From an uncultured Geobacter sp. (lineage in GTDB: Bacteria; Desulfobacterota; Desulfuromonadia; Geobacterales; CAIOGM01), in contig CAIOGM010000035.1 of NCBI GenBank assembly GCA_903857795.1, forward strand, positions 1-46,275: a stretch of DNA of 46,275 bases. The letters are read 5' to 3'. Each line of letters begins with the position of its first letter. The first letter of the stretch is position 1. The notes beneath the pieces were generated by a model that worked only from the letters and a program-made list of their open reading frames with translations, made no database searches and had not been told where the DNA came from. The position numbers and the translations under genes were made by a program. Below are positions 1 through 8,993 of this stretch, one piece after another.

Positions 1-1198
1 CGACACACTGGACGAAGACCACCTGCTTCGGTTCCTTGCCGTCGGAGGGGCGGACGATCTTCCCTCCCGTGGGTCCGCTGGCCGAAGCGAGCCTCTCAAA
101 GGTGAGGCCGTCGATGACGTCGGGGATCTTGCCGTGACCGAATTCGCCATACCCCTTGATGGCCGACCCCTTGGGTTTTTCCCCAATGTCGTAGAGTTTG
201 AAGCCGGTTGCCACCACGATGGCCCCCACCTGCTCCACAACCAGCTGGTCCTGCTGTTCGTAATCCACCGCGCCGGGGCCGCAGACCTTCTGGCAGACCC
301 CGCACTTGCCGTTGATGAACTTGGTGCAGTGCTCCCGGTCGATGACCGGGGTGTTGGGGACCGCCTGGGGGAAGGGGACGTAGATGGCGGAACGGAACCC
401 CAGGTTCTTGTCGAATTCGTTGGGGATCTTCTTCTGGGGGCACTTCTCCATGCAGACCCCGCAGCCGGTACACTTGGCCATCTCCACCGAGCGGGCCCGC
501 TTCTTGATGGTAATGGTGAAGTTACCGATGAAGCCATCCACCGCCTCGATCTCCGAATAGGTGTGCAGGGTGATATTGGGGTGGTTGACCACATCCACCA
601 TCCGGGGGGTCATGATGCACTGGGAACAGTCCAGGGTGGGGAAGGTCTCCGAGAGCATGGCCATATGGCCGCCGATGGAAGGCTCCCGCTCCACCAGGAC
701 CACCCTGTGGCCGCAGTCGGCGATGTCCAGGGCGGCCTGAATCCCGGCGATGCCGCCGCCGATGACCAGGGCCCGCTTGGTGACCGGCACGGTGATGGGG
801 ATGAGCTTCTTGTTCTTCCTGACCCGCTCCACCAGCATCCGGACGATGTCGGTGGCCTTTGCTGTCGCCTCCTCCCGGTTGTCATGGACCCAGGAACAGT
901 GTTCCCGAATGTTGGCCATCTCGCAGAGAAACGGGTTCAGCCCCGCTGCCTGGGCCGCATTGCGGAAGGTCTTCTCGTGCATCCGGGGGGAGCAGGCCGC
1001 CACCACGATCCCCTCCAGCCGCTGCTCCGCAACCGCCTTCTTGAGGAGGGTCTGGCCGGGGTCGGAACACATATATTTGTAATCGCAGGCATAGGCCACG
1101 CCGACCATCCGCCGGGCGGCTTCAGCCACCTGCTCCACATCCACCGTCCGGGAGATGTTCTCCCCGCAGTGACAGATAAAGACACCTATTCGGGACAT
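1..1198 (-). CDS. hdrA: Heterodisulfide reductase subunit A-like protein (HdrA), 3' end outside window
   Basis: Flavin and iron-sulfur protein of the HdrA family, which in HdrABC complexes takes part in flavin-based electron transfer or bifurcation between ferredoxin or NADH and thiol/disulfide or quinone-linked partners in the cytoplasm. About 399 residues are in the window. The start at 1198 gives MSRIGVFICHCG, with the Cys pair typical of the HdrA N-terminal domain. A GGGIAG dinucleotide-binding loop lies near residue 147, followed by the LDCSQC motif near 188. Four-cysteine 4Fe-4S motifs lie near residues 241-252 (CTGCGVCMEKC) and 290-306. The reading frame is still open at base 1. It is the third gene of an hdrC-hdrB-hdrA set, separated from hdrB by an inverted repeat. 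The physiological partner is probably encoded beyond the window. Confidence 0.9.
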   Translation of the reverse strand, partial: MSRIGVFICHCGENISRTVDVEQVAEAARRMVGVAYACDYKYMCSDPGQTLLKKAVAEQRLEGIVVAACSPRMHEKTFRNAAQAAGLNPFLCEMANIREHCSWVHDNREEATAKATDIVRMLVERVRKNKKLIPITVPVTKRALVIGGGIAGIQAALDIADCGHRVVLVEREPSIGGHMAMLSETFPTLDCSQCIMTPRMVDVVNHPNITLHTYSEIEAVDGFIGNFTITIKKRARSVEMAKCTGCGVCMEKCPQKKIPNEFDKNLGFRSAIYVPFPQAVPNTPVIDREHCTKFINGKCGVCQKVCGPGAVDYEQQDQLVVEQVGAIVVATGFKLYDIGEKPKGSAIKGYGEFGHGKIPDVIDGLTFERLASASGPTGGKIVRPSDGKEPKQVVFVQCV

Positions 1199-1220
1199 TT
1201 ACAACCTCGTAAAACCGTTC

Positions 1221-1381
1221 ACCACAGAGACACGGAGACACGGAGAAAAGCAGAAGAAAACGGTTGGTTCTCTTCAAGCATGGTACTTACCTTGACCGAT
1301 TGGTGGTAACTGCAGCGGGCTGGTTCTATTGTTCCTCTCAGTCAGCGTTTGCCGTTCTCCGTGCCTCAGTGTCTTCGTGGT
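1221..1381. repeat. Inverted-repeat element between hdrB and hdrA
   Basis: The 25-base arms at 1221-1245 (begins ACCACAGAGACACGGAG) and 1357-1381 (reverse complement begins ACCACGAAGACACTGAGG) match at 21 of 25 positions in inverted orientation. They enclose about 110 bases with no gene. Sequences of the form ACCACAGAGACACGGAG are, from memory, a common dispersed repeat in several bacterial groups. The whole unit could fold into a long hairpin in the hdrCBA transcript and might uncouple hdrA expression from hdrCB. Confidence 0.6.
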
Positions 1382-1384
1382 TGA

Positions 1385-2275
1385 TTATAAAAGATTCTTT
1401 TCCTTCAGCAGCGGCACCGGGTTGACGATCATGCTGCCGAAGCCGAGCTTGCCCGGACTGACGCCGCAGGCCAGGGCCAGGAGCTGGGTGATGTAGAAGA
1501 CCGGCATACGGTACTCCTCGCCGGTTACCTCTTCTATCTCTTTCTGGCGAATATCCAGATTCCCGTGACACAAGGGGCAGGCCACCACAAGGCAGTCGGC
1601 GCCGGCCCGCTTGGCAGAGGCGAGGATGTCGCCGGTGAGCTTTAAGACCACGCCGGGGCGCGACAGGGTGAAGTTGGCGCCGCAGCACTCCATCCGGTGG
1701 CTCCAGGGGACGGACTCGGCCCCGGTGGTTTCCACTACCCGCTCCATGATGGTGGGGGCCTCCACGCAGTCCAGTTGCGGCACCTCGGGGGGGCGGGTCA
1801 GGAGACAGCCGTAGTAGGTGGCGATCTTCAGCCCGGTGAGCGGTTTTTTTACCGTGCCGCGCAGGTTCTCCAGGCCGAAGTCACGGGCAAGGATCTCCAG
1901 AAGGTGCTTAACCGGCTTCTCCAGAATCACTTTGCCGTCGATGGCCTGTTCCACCTGCCTCCGCTTGACTTCATTCTCTCCGAGCTTGTGTTGGGTGGTC
2001 TTGAGTCGCGAAAAACAGGCGGCGCAGGCCACCGCCAGATCCCCTTCCACGGCGTTGGCCAACTCCAGGTTTTTGGCGCAGAGCGCCAGAGAGAGGAGTT
2101 CGTCCACGTTGTGGGCGGGGGTGGCGCCGCAGCAGAACCAGTCAGGGACTTCCTGAAGCCCGATTTTCAGCATCTTGAAGAGCGCGCGGGCGGATTCATC
2201 GTACTCCTTCCCCGAGGCATGGAGGGAACAACCAGGATAATAGGAGTAGTTAAGTACGTTCTTAGTCGGGCTCAC
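1385..2275 (-). CDS. hdrB: Heterodisulfide reductase subunit B-like protein (HdrB)
   Basis: 296-residue HdrB-type catalytic subunit. Two cysteine-rich CCG domains are visible: the first has YYPGCS near the N-terminus, then WFCCGATPAH and CAACF; the second has YYGCL, MECCGANFTLS and CPLCHGNLD. In the family these cysteines bind the noncubane 4Fe-4S clusters at which a disulfide or similar substrate is reduced. The ATG at 2275 overlaps the hdrC stop codon in an ATGA arrangement, so the two genes are translationally coupled. The native substrate is unknown: this group does not make methane, so CoM-S-S-CoB is unlikely and a role in anaerobic electron transfer is inferred. Confidence 0.9.
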   Translation of the reverse strand: MSPTKNVLNYSYYPGCSLHASGKEYDESARALFKMLKIGLQEVPDWFCCGATPAHNVDELLSLALCAKNLELANAVEGDLAVACAACFSRLKTTQHKLGENEVKRRQVEQAIDGKVILEKPVKHLLEILARDFGLENLRGTVKKPLTGLKIATYYGCLLTRPPEVPQLDCVEAPTIMERVVETTGAESVPWSHRMECCGANFTLSRPGVVLKLTGDILASAKRAGADCLVVACPLCHGNLDIRQKEIEEVTGEEYRMPVFYITQLLALACGVSPGKLGFGSMIVNPVPLLKEKNLL

Positions 2276-2865
2276 GGCGCATCACCATTCTTTCGCATCT
2301 CTTCGATCCGGCTGAAGATTTTTTCGATCTCCGCCAGGTTCTTGTTTTTCGAGTGGAACATCTTCAGCTTCCCTTTGGAGATCAGTTTCGGCCCCAGCAT
2401 CAGGTCCTTGAGGAACTGACCGCTCTTCACGTTGAACACTGCGGCCAGCCGCATCTCGTACTGGCGACCGTACTGTTTGATGTTATTGATGAAGAGCTTG
2501 TTGGCCAGCTGCACATAACTCTCCTTGGAGGGGCCGTCCGCGTCCCAGGAAAGTTTTCGGAGGGCGTCCATGATGGCGGCCAAGTCCACCTTGTTGGGGC
2601 AGCGGGTGGAGCAGGTCTCGCAGGAGGCGCAGTACCAGATGCTCCGCCCCGCCAGCACCCTCTCCCACTGCCCCAGCTGAATGAGCCGGACGATCCGGTT
2701 GGGGGGATGATCCATGAACGAGCGCATGGGACAACCGGCCGAACACTTGCCGCACTGGAAACAGCGCCGGACAGAACTCCCGGAGAGCGCCTCAACCTTC
2801 TTGATGAACCCCACGTTCATCGTCTCCTGGGACAGCTCCATCTTGGTGTTCTTGATGTTTTTCAT
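2272..2865 (-). CDS. hdrC: Heterodisulfide reductase subunit C-like ferredoxin (HdrC)
   Basis: 197-residue iron-sulfur subunit that relays electrons between HdrA and HdrB. Two 4Fe-4S motifs are clear: CFQCGKCSAGCP and CASCETCSTRCP. I chose the ATG at 2865 (MKNIKNTKMELSQ): it is preceded by GAGAGAG a few bases upstream, and the upstream extension to 2994 is Cys/Gly/Pro-rich and does not resemble HdrC. It is the first gene of the hdrCBA operon, and its stop codon overlaps the hdrB start. The only space for the operon promoter is the 353-bp divergent region shared with rlmKL. Confidence 0.88.
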   Translation of the reverse strand: MKNIKNTKMELSQETMNVGFIKKVEALSGSSVRRCFQCGKCSAGCPMRSFMDHPPNRIVRLIQLGQWERVLAGRSIWYCASCETCSTRCPNKVDLAAIMDALRKLSWDADGPSKESYVQLANKLFINNIKQYGRQYEMRLAAVFNVKSGQFLKDLMLGPKLISKGKLKMFHSKNKNLAEIEKIFSRIEEMRKNGDAP

Positions 2866-3218
2866 GGGGGCTCTCTCAGTGATTGTTCCGCCGTTTCCGG
2901 CATGACTCGAAGGGAGGGCGCGCTTGCCGGGCAATCCGCAACAACCCGCACAGATCTGATACTGAGGAGGGAGGCGCCATGATAATCCCGACACCTCTCT
3001 TCTTTTTTAGCGGTACTGAAATTGAATAAGAAAAGGATGGAATTGCAGTGGAATGGAAATAATTGACTGGTTCACTACTGCTTAAATCCACTATCATACC
3101 TCCAATGAAGCTGTCAATCAGAATCACCCCCCCGGAAATTCTCCCCATCAATTCTCCCCCGTTCCCGGGGAAATCGTGATAGAGTACGGCATCCCCCGGC
3201 GGAGCACCATAAAAAACC
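2866..3218. promoter_or_regulatory. Divergent intergenic region between hdrC and rlmKL
   Basis: 353 bp without a gene that must hold promoters for both directions. On the minus strand TTGACA (3112-3117) is followed after 16 bases by GATAGT (3090-3095), a candidate hdrC promoter of modest quality. On the plus strand I see no convincing -35/-10 pair. A GGAG at about 3199 lies far (16 bases) from the rlmKL ATG, so its ribosome binding site is weak. No riboswitch-like structure was recognised. Confidence 0.35.
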
Positions 3219-5417
3219 ATGACTGATTTCTTCTCCTATTTTGTCACCGCCCCCCGAGGCGTCGAACAGCTCCTTGCCGCAGAACTCCGCTCCCTGGGAG
3301 CGGACGCCGTCAGGGAAGGGCACGCCGGCGTCCACTGCTCCGGATCACGGGAGTTGGGGTACCGGATCTGTCTCTGGTCCAGGATCGCCGGCCGGCTCCT
3401 GCTGCCGCTGACCGCCTTTCCCGTAGAAACTCCCGACGAACTCTACCACGGAATCCTGACGGTCCCGTGGGATGAGCAGATCCTTCCGGAAGGGACCCTC
3501 GCCGTGGATTTTGCCGGCAGCTCCCCCTTCATCACCGACAGCCGGTTCGGCGCACTCCGGGTAAAGGACGCCATCGTGGACCAGTTCCGGGACCGGTATG
3601 GGGTCCGGCCGTCGGTGGCGAGGGAGCGGCCGGAGCTCCGGGTGGCCGTCCGGCTCCATAAAGGGGTGGCGACGGTGAGTATCGACCTCTCCGGGGAGAG
3701 CCTTCACCGCCGGGGGTACCGTCAGGAGCAGGGGGAGGCTCCGCTCAAAGAGAACCTGGCGGCAGCCATCCTCCATCGCGCCGGATGGCCAGAGCTGGCC
3801 CGAACCGGCGCCCCGCTCCTGGACCCCATGTGCGGCTCCGGCACCTTCCCCATCGAGGCAGCCCTCATTGCCATGGAGTGCGCACCGGGACTCTTCCGGG
3901 ATTATTTCGGTTTTCTCGGCCTGCGGCATCTGGACACCCCCCTCTGGGAACGGCTCTGGGAAGAGGCGCAACAGAAACGGGAAGCGGGGCTGAACCGGGG
4001 AGTCGTCATCGCCGGATACGACCGTGACGAAACGGCGCTGAAGATCGCCCGGGCCAATGCGGAACGGGCCGGCCTGGCCGGGATCATCCGGTTCCAGCGG
4101 CGGGAGATCGGCGAGGCCCGGCCTCCCGTGGATGATTCTCCTCCCGGACTGGTGGTGGTCAACCCCCCCTACGGCGAACGGCTGGGGCGGGGGGAGGAGC
4201 TGGTGACCCTCTACGCCCGACTGGGAACTCAGCTCAAGCAGGAGTTTCGCGGCTGGAGCGCCGCGCTCCTCACCGGCGGCGACGAGCGGCGCCCCATCGG
4301 ACTCAAACCGCGCAAGGTGACCCATCTCTTCAACGGCGCCCTTCCCTGTACCCTCTCCCTCTTCGACATCGGGGCAGTCGACACCTCCCGCACGCGCCCC
4401 GACGTGGCGCCGGAGAGTGAGGAGCGTCAGGAGGAGAATGTTCCGTCAACACTCCTGAGCCCCGGCGCCCAGTCGTTCGCCAACCGGCTCCGGAAGAACC
4501 TCCGGAACCTGGAACCGTGGACCAGGCGGGAGCAGGTGAGCTGCTACCGGCTCTACGACGCCGACCTCCCAGAGTACAACGTGGCGGTGGACCTCTACGC
4601 CGGGGAGCGACTCTTCGTCAATCTCCAGGAGTACGAGGCGCCCAAGAACGTCGATTCCGACTCCGCGGACCGCCGCTTCCGGGAGGTCGTGGCCGCGATC
4701 CCCGAGATACTGGGGATTCCCCAGGAGCAGCTCTTCTCCAAGGTCCGCAAGCGACAGAGAGGGACGGACCAGTACAACCGGCTGGCGGTTGCCGGCCAAT
4801 TCTATGAGGTCAAAGAGGGGCCCTGCCGGTTTCTGGCCAACTTCACCGACCATCTCGATACCGGCCTCTTCCTGGACCACCGGCCGATCCGGGAGCTTAT
4901 CCGGACTCTTGCAGCGGGGAAAACGTTTCTTAATCTCTTCGGCTATACCGGGACGGCCACGGTCCATGCCGCAGCAGGGGGAGCTGTCGCCACCACCACG
5001 GTGGATCTCTCCTCGACCTATCTCGACTGGGCCCGCCGTAACCTGGAGCTTAACGGCTTCACCGCCCCATGCCATGAACTGCTCCGCGCCGACTGCCGGG
5101 AGTGGCTGGAGAGGACGGCAGCAGAGGGGAACCGGCGCTGGGGGGTCATCTTCCTGGATCCCCCCTCGTTTTCCAACTCCAAGCGGATGGCCGGTACCCT
5201 GGACGTCCAGCGGGACCATGTAATGCTCATCACCCAGGCGGTCAAGCTGCTGGAACCGGACGGCGTTCTGCTCTTCTCCACGAACCTTCAGAGCTTTACC
5301 CTGGATACCCTCGCCCTTGCCGGAGTGCGGATTCAGGAGATCACCCGGAGCACCATCCCCCCCGACTACCGGCGCAATCCGCGGATCCACTCCTGCTGGC
5401 GGATTACTCCTCCGTAA
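3219..5417 (+). CDS. rlmL: Fused 23S rRNA methyltransferase RlmKL (m2G2445 / m7G2069)
   Basis: 732-residue bifunctional enzyme of the RlmL/RlmK fusion type that methylates two guanines of domain V of 23S rRNA during 50S assembly, using SAM. A THUMP RNA-binding region occupies roughly residues 45-155. The first Rossmann methyltransferase has motif I DPMCGSGTF near 202 and the N2-guanine catalytic motif NPPYGER near 315. The second methyltransferase (RlmK part) has the GYTGTAT loop near 575 and LDPPSFSNS near 646. The length agrees with the about 700 residues of the E. coli fusion. It is followed after 14 bases by the sensor kinase, so the two may share a transcript. Confidence 0.93.
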   Translation: MTDFFSYFVTAPRGVEQLLAAELRSLGADAVREGHAGVHCSGSRELGYRICLWSRIAGRLLLPLTAFPVETPDELYHGILTVPWDEQILPEGTLAVDFAGSSPFITDSRFGALRVKDAIVDQFRDRYGVRPSVARERPELRVAVRLHKGVATVSIDLSGESLHRRGYRQEQGEAPLKENLAAAILHRAGWPELARTGAPLLDPMCGSGTFPIEAALIAMECAPGLFRDYFGFLGLRHLDTPLWERLWEEAQQKREAGLNRGVVIAGYDRDETALKIARANAERAGLAGIIRFQRREIGEARPPVDDSPPGLVVVNPPYGERLGRGEELVTLYARLGTQLKQEFRGWSAALLTGGDERRPIGLKPRKVTHLFNGALPCTLSLFDIGAVDTSRTRPDVAPESEERQEENVPSTLLSPGAQSFANRLRKNLRNLEPWTRREQVSCYRLYDADLPEYNVAVDLYAGERLFVNLQEYEAPKNVDSDSADRRFREVVAAIPEILGIPQEQLFSKVRKRQRGTDQYNRLAVAGQFYEVKEGPCRFLANFTDHLDTGLFLDHRPIRELIRTLAAGKTFLNLFGYTGTATVHAAAGGAVATTTVDLSSTYLDWARRNLELNGFTAPCHELLRADCREWLERTAAEGNRRWGVIFLDPPSFSNSKRMAGTLDVQRDHVMLITQAVKLLEPDGVLLFSTNLQSFTLDTLALAGVRIQEITRSTIPPDYRRNPRIHSCWRITPP

Positions 5418-5431
5418 AGGATCCACTCCCC

Positions 5432-7033
5432 ATGGTTCATGATCAGGGTACGACCGATCAGGGCTCTCCCCTCTCCCCGGCCTCCACGGAGCTGGAGTTG
5501 CTGCTCCACGACCTGCAGCGCCGGAACCGCCTCCTGGAACGGCAAAACAGTGAGCTTCTTGCCGCCCTGGAGAGCGACCTCACCGAGCGAAAACTGGCCG
5601 AGGAGAAACTCCGCGCCAGCGAGGCCCACCTCAATGAAGCCCAGCGGCTCACGAAACTCGGCTCCTGGGAGCGAGATTACAGCAGGGAGACGCTCTACTG
5701 GTCCGACGAGATGTTCCGGATCACCCAGCTGACGCCGGCGGAGTTCGGTAATGACTTCGAGAACTACCTCGCCATCATCCACCCCGGCGACCGGGAGCGG
5801 TTCCTCCTGGCGGCCCGGAACGCCCACCGCGATCAGGCCCCCTATGAACTCGAATACCGGCTGACCATGCCCGACGGCGGCGTCAAATGGGTTCACTCCC
5901 GCGCCACCGCCAGCTATGACCGGAACGGGGCGCCGCTCATCATGACCGGCTCCATCCAGGACATCACCGAACGGAAGCTGGCCGACGAGGCGCTCCTGCG
6001 CAGCCGGGAACTCCTCAACCTCATCATCGATGCCGTGCCGGCGCTCATGGCCTATGTGGATCGGGAATACCGCTACAGTCTGGTCAACCAGAGCTATGAG
6101 GAGCAGTTTGGCCTGAGCGTCGAAGCCATCCGCGGCCGTCATGTCCGGGAACTCCTCGGCGAGAGCTGCTGGGAGGTGGTCCGCCCCTTCGCCGAACGGG
6201 CGCTGGCCGGCGAACAGACCTCCCACGAGGTCACGGTGCCGGATCCCGCAGGAGCGGTGAAATCGCTCCTGACGGTCTGCACCCCGGATCGTGACCCCCA
6301 GGGGGTGGTTCGAGGGTATGTGGCCCTGACTCGCGACATCACCGCCCAGAAGGAGACGGAAGAAGCTCTGCGCGGCTATGGCCGACGGCTCATAGATCTG
6401 GAAGAAGAAGTCAGGAGAAAGCTCGCTTCCGAACTCCATGACGAGATGGGGCCGGAGCTGACGGCGCTGAATTTCGACCTATCTCTCATGAGTGGAATCG
6501 CCGACGAGGCGCCGGGACGGCGCCTACCAGAACTGGTGGCGGACGCGGGGCAGTTGGTGAACGGCCTGAGCAGCAAGGTCAGAAACATCATCGCCCGCTT
6601 GCAACCGCCGGTACTCTTCGACTACGGTCTGGAAGCGGCGCTTCGCTGGTACGCCGGCCTGATGGCGAAACGGACCGGAATCAAGCTCTCCGTCATCACC
6701 GACGGGATCGTACCGCGGTTGCCAAAGGAGCACGAGCTGGCCCTGTTCCGCATCGCCAAGGAGGCGCTCACCAACGCGGTCAAGTATTCCGGAACAAAGC
6801 GCATAACGATCAGAGTCGGCTGCAACGGAACCGAGGTCCGGCTTTCAATACGCGACAAGGGTAAAGGATTCGATCCGGCGGCAACCTCCCCCTCGGACGC
6901 CGGCGGCTGGGGGGTGACGATCATGCGAGAACGGACGATCATGCTGGGCGGCACCTTCCGCCTGGAAACGGCGCCCGGTAAAGGCACCACCATCCATCTG
7001 GAAATTCCCAAGGAGGAGCCCCATGCCGATTAA
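5432..7033 (+). CDS. PAS-domain sensor histidine kinase (NarX/HisKA_3 type)
   Basis: 533-residue cytoplasmic sensor kinase. An N-terminal coiled segment is followed by two PAS domains (about 60-190 and 190-310), each ending in the typical D-I-T-E/A linker, which suggests PAC motifs. The HisKA_3 dimerisation domain has the phospho-acceptor in SELHDEMGPELT (His about 336). The ATPase domain has the N box EALTNAVKYS (Asn about 447) and the G box DKGKGFDP. No transmembrane segment is seen, so the signal is probably cytoplasmic or redox-related. I chose the ATG at 5432 because AAAGGA precedes it by 10 bases and the frame upstream overlaps rlmKL. It overlaps the response-regulator gene by 11 bases and they surely form a pair. 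Confidence 0.9.
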   Translation: MVHDQGTTDQGSPLSPASTELELLLHDLQRRNRLLERQNSELLAALESDLTERKLAEEKLRASEAHLNEAQRLTKLGSWERDYSRETLYWSDEMFRITQLTPAEFGNDFENYLAIIHPGDRERFLLAARNAHRDQAPYELEYRLTMPDGGVKWVHSRATASYDRNGAPLIMTGSIQDITERKLADEALLRSRELLNLIIDAVPALMAYVDREYRYSLVNQSYEEQFGLSVEAIRGRHVRELLGESCWEVVRPFAERALAGEQTSHEVTVPDPAGAVKSLLTVCTPDRDPQGVVRGYVALTRDITAQKETEEALRGYGRRLIDLEEEVRRKLASELHDEMGPELTALNFDLSLMSGIADEAPGRRLPELVADAGQLVNGLSSKVRNIIARLQPPVLFDYGLEAALRWYAGLMAKRTGIKLSVITDGIVPRLPKEHELALFRIAKEALTNAVKYSGTKRITIRVGCNGTEVRLSIRDKGKGFDPAATSPSDAGGWGVTIMRERTIMLGGTFRLETAPGKGTTIHLEIPKEEPHAD

Positions 7034-7658
7034 CATTCTCATCGCCGATGATCACGCCATCGTGAGAATCGGACTGCGGAAGATTCTCGAAGCACAGCAG
7101 GAGATCATCGTGGCGGGAGAGGCGGCGGACGGCCGTGAGGCGATCGCCCTGAGCTTAAAGTGTCCCTGCGACGTTATGATCATGGACATCGCCATGCCCG
7201 GCATCAATGGGATAGATGCGACCAGGAGCATCTGTGAAGGGAGGCCGGAGATCAGGATCATTATTCACTCCATGTACGATACCTGCGAACATATCTACCG
7301 GGCGTTTCAGGCGGGGGCGCGGGGCTATCTTCTCAAGGGGGTTGCTGGAGACGAGATCGTCCCCGCTATCCGGGCGGTGATGCGTGGAGAGCTCTACTAC
7401 GGCAAGGGGGTCGCCCCCCCGGCGCCATCGGATCACTCCCACGCAAAGAGCCCTATTGACCGACTCACCCATCGTGAACGGGAGGTGCTGCAGCTTGTTG
7501 TTGAAGGGAGATCCAGCGCCGAGATCGCGACGATCCTCTCCCTTGCCGAGAAGACTCCGGAGGTGTACCGGTGCAGGATCATGAAAAAACTCGGCATAAG
7601 GAACACCCCCGCGCTGGTAAAGTTCGCCATCTGCCACGGCGTCACCTCCCTGGAATGA
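7023..7658 (+). CDS. NarL/FixJ-family response regulator
   Basis: 211-residue two-component regulator. The receiver domain (1-120) has the acidic pair D9-D10, phospho-acceptor D55 in MIMDIAMPG, and the conserved Lys in RGYLLKG near 105. The C-terminal LuxR-type helix-turn-helix runs from LTHREREVLQLV to about residue 205 with the recognition helix region EKTPEVYRCRIMKKLGI. The gene overlaps the upstream kinase by 11 bases, the usual sign of a cognate pair. Target genes are unknown; the nearest downstream gene (7815) has its own sigma-70-type promoter. Confidence 0.92.
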   Translation: MPINILIADDHAIVRIGLRKILEAQQEIIVAGEAADGREAIALSLKCPCDVMIMDIAMPGINGIDATRSICEGRPEIRIIIHSMYDTCEHIYRAFQAGARGYLLKGVAGDEIVPAIRAVMRGELYYGKGVAPPAPSDHSHAKSPIDRLTHREREVLQLVVEGRSSAEIATILSLAEKTPEVYRCRIMKKLGIRNTPALVKFAICHGVTSLE

Positions 7659-7704
7659 CCTCCATTGAGCTGCGACGGAGCGGGATTCCCCTCAAAACTT
7701 GGTA

Positions 7705-7733
7705 TTGAACGATTGCCGGAGATAACCTATAAT
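7705..7733 (+). promoter_or_regulatory. Sigma-70-type promoter for the midA-like gene
   Basis: TTGAAC at 7705-7710 and a perfect TATAAT at 7728-7733 are separated by 17 bases, the optimal spacing. The promoter lies in the 156-bp gap between the response regulator and the methyltransferase at 7815. The expected transcript start is near 7740, leaving a leader of about 75 bases. Confidence 0.7.
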
Positions 7734-7814
7734 GGCCGTTTATTTTAGTGGGATCTCTTACTGCTCCACCGAATCCCCATCCCCGGCTGTTACATGCATT
7801 TGACAGGAGAAACC

Positions 7815-8984
7815 GTGCAGGACGCGACCTCACCACTTCAGGTCATTCTCGTCGATCGTATCAGGGCGCACGGACGCATCACCTTTGCCGCGTATATGGC
7901 CGCGTGCCTCTATGAGCCGGGGCTCGGCTACTATACCTCCCCCGGCCAAAAGGTGGGTGCCGAGGGGGACTTCTATACCAGCAGCAACGTCTCCGCCCAC
8001 TTCGGTCGGATAGTCGCCCGGGAGATCGTCAAGATGGACGAGTTGCTCGGCTCTCCCGACCCCTTCGATCTGGTGGAGGTCGGCGCGGGAAACGGCCGAC
8101 TGGCCTGTGATCTCCTCGATTACCTGCTAGCCGAGGCACCGGGGCTCTACAAACGGCTTGTCTGCCGGCTCATCGAGGCGGAACCGACACTGAAGCTTGT
8201 CCAGGAAGAGCTTCTCGGTCCCCATGGTGCCAAGGTCGTGTGGCACTCCGCGGCAGAGCTGGCAGCCGGCGCGCTGCGACTCACCGGCTGTCTCTACTCT
8301 AACGAACTGATCGATTCGTTCCCGGTGCATCTGGTGGAGATGACCCCCGACGGCCTGGCCGAGCTCTACGTGACACTCACGGGGGAGGAGCTGGCCGAGG
8401 AGATCGGCCCCCCCTCAACGCCTGAGCTGGCGGCGTATCTGGAGCGGCTCGGCATCACCCTGATGGAGGGGAAACGGGCCGAGATCAACCTGGCCGCCCC
8501 CAAATGGCTCGCCTCGGTGGCCCGGTCACTCAATCGCGGCTTCGTGCTGACCATCGATTACGGCTATCCCTGCAGCGACCTCTTCTCCGCGGCCCGGCTG
8601 GGCGGCACCCTCCTCTGCTACTACCGGCACCAGGTCGAGGAGAACCCGTACCTGCGCCCCGGCGAACAAGACATCACCTCCCATGTGGACTTCACCACCC
8701 TCATGAAGGTCGGCGAGGACGAGGGGCTGACCACCGCCTGGTTCGGAGAGCAGTACCGCTTTCTCATGGGGGTCGGCTTCATGGAGGAGATGGTTCTTCT
8801 GGAGGAGTCTGAGAGACCGCCGGAAGAGAAGCTGAAGGTCCGGCTCCTGATGAAGAAACTGATCCTCCCCGAGGGGGGGATGGGTGACACCTTCAGGGTC
8901 CTCGTCCAGGCCAAAGGGGTGGAGAACCCCCGGCTCCTCTGCATGAATGACTGGGCGGGGCTGAGAGGCAAGAGTGAGGGGTGA
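7815..8984 (+). CDS. SAM-dependent methyltransferase, MidA/NDUFAF7 family (DUF185)
   Basis: 389-residue class I methyltransferase of the MidA/NDUFAF7 family; the mitochondrial member methylates an arginine of a complex I subunit during assembly. Recognisable parts are LYEPGLGYYTSP near the N-terminus, the SAM-binding VEVGAGNGRLA loop, YSNELIDSFPVHLV and the TIDYGYP motif. I chose the GTG at 7815 because AGGAG sits five bases upstream; an in-frame ATG at 7794 lies before this site and lacks a ribosome binding site. It starts a run of genes (HAD phosphatase, rubrerythrin-like, aspA) with short spacings. The substrate in bacteria is not certain. Confidence 0.85.
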   Translation: MQDATSPLQVILVDRIRAHGRITFAAYMAACLYEPGLGYYTSPGQKVGAEGDFYTSSNVSAHFGRIVAREIVKMDELLGSPDPFDLVEVGAGNGRLACDLLDYLLAEAPGLYKRLVCRLIEAEPTLKLVQEELLGPHGAKVVWHSAAELAAGALRLTGCLYSNELIDSFPVHLVEMTPDGLAELYVTLTGEELAEEIGPPSTPELAAYLERLGITLMEGKRAEINLAAPKWLASVARSLNRGFVLTIDYGYPCSDLFSAARLGGTLLCYYRHQVEENPYLRPGEQDITSHVDFTTLMKVGEDEGLTTAWFGEQYRFLMGVGFMEEMVLLEESERPPEEKLKVRLLMKKLILPEGGMGDTFRVLVQAKGVENPRLLCMNDWAGLRGKSEG

Positions 8985-8993
8985 AGTGACGAT

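Noticed and set aside
134-1309. 391-codon open frame on the plus strand opposite hdrA
   Set aside because: High-GC shadow of hdrA: its translation has no domain and low-complexity His/Gly/Asp runs, while the other strand encodes clear HdrA motifs.
5102-5431. Long N-terminal extension of the PAS kinase overlapping rlmKL
   Set aside because: It is an out-of-frame shadow of rlmKL with no domain; AAAGGA directs the start at 5432.
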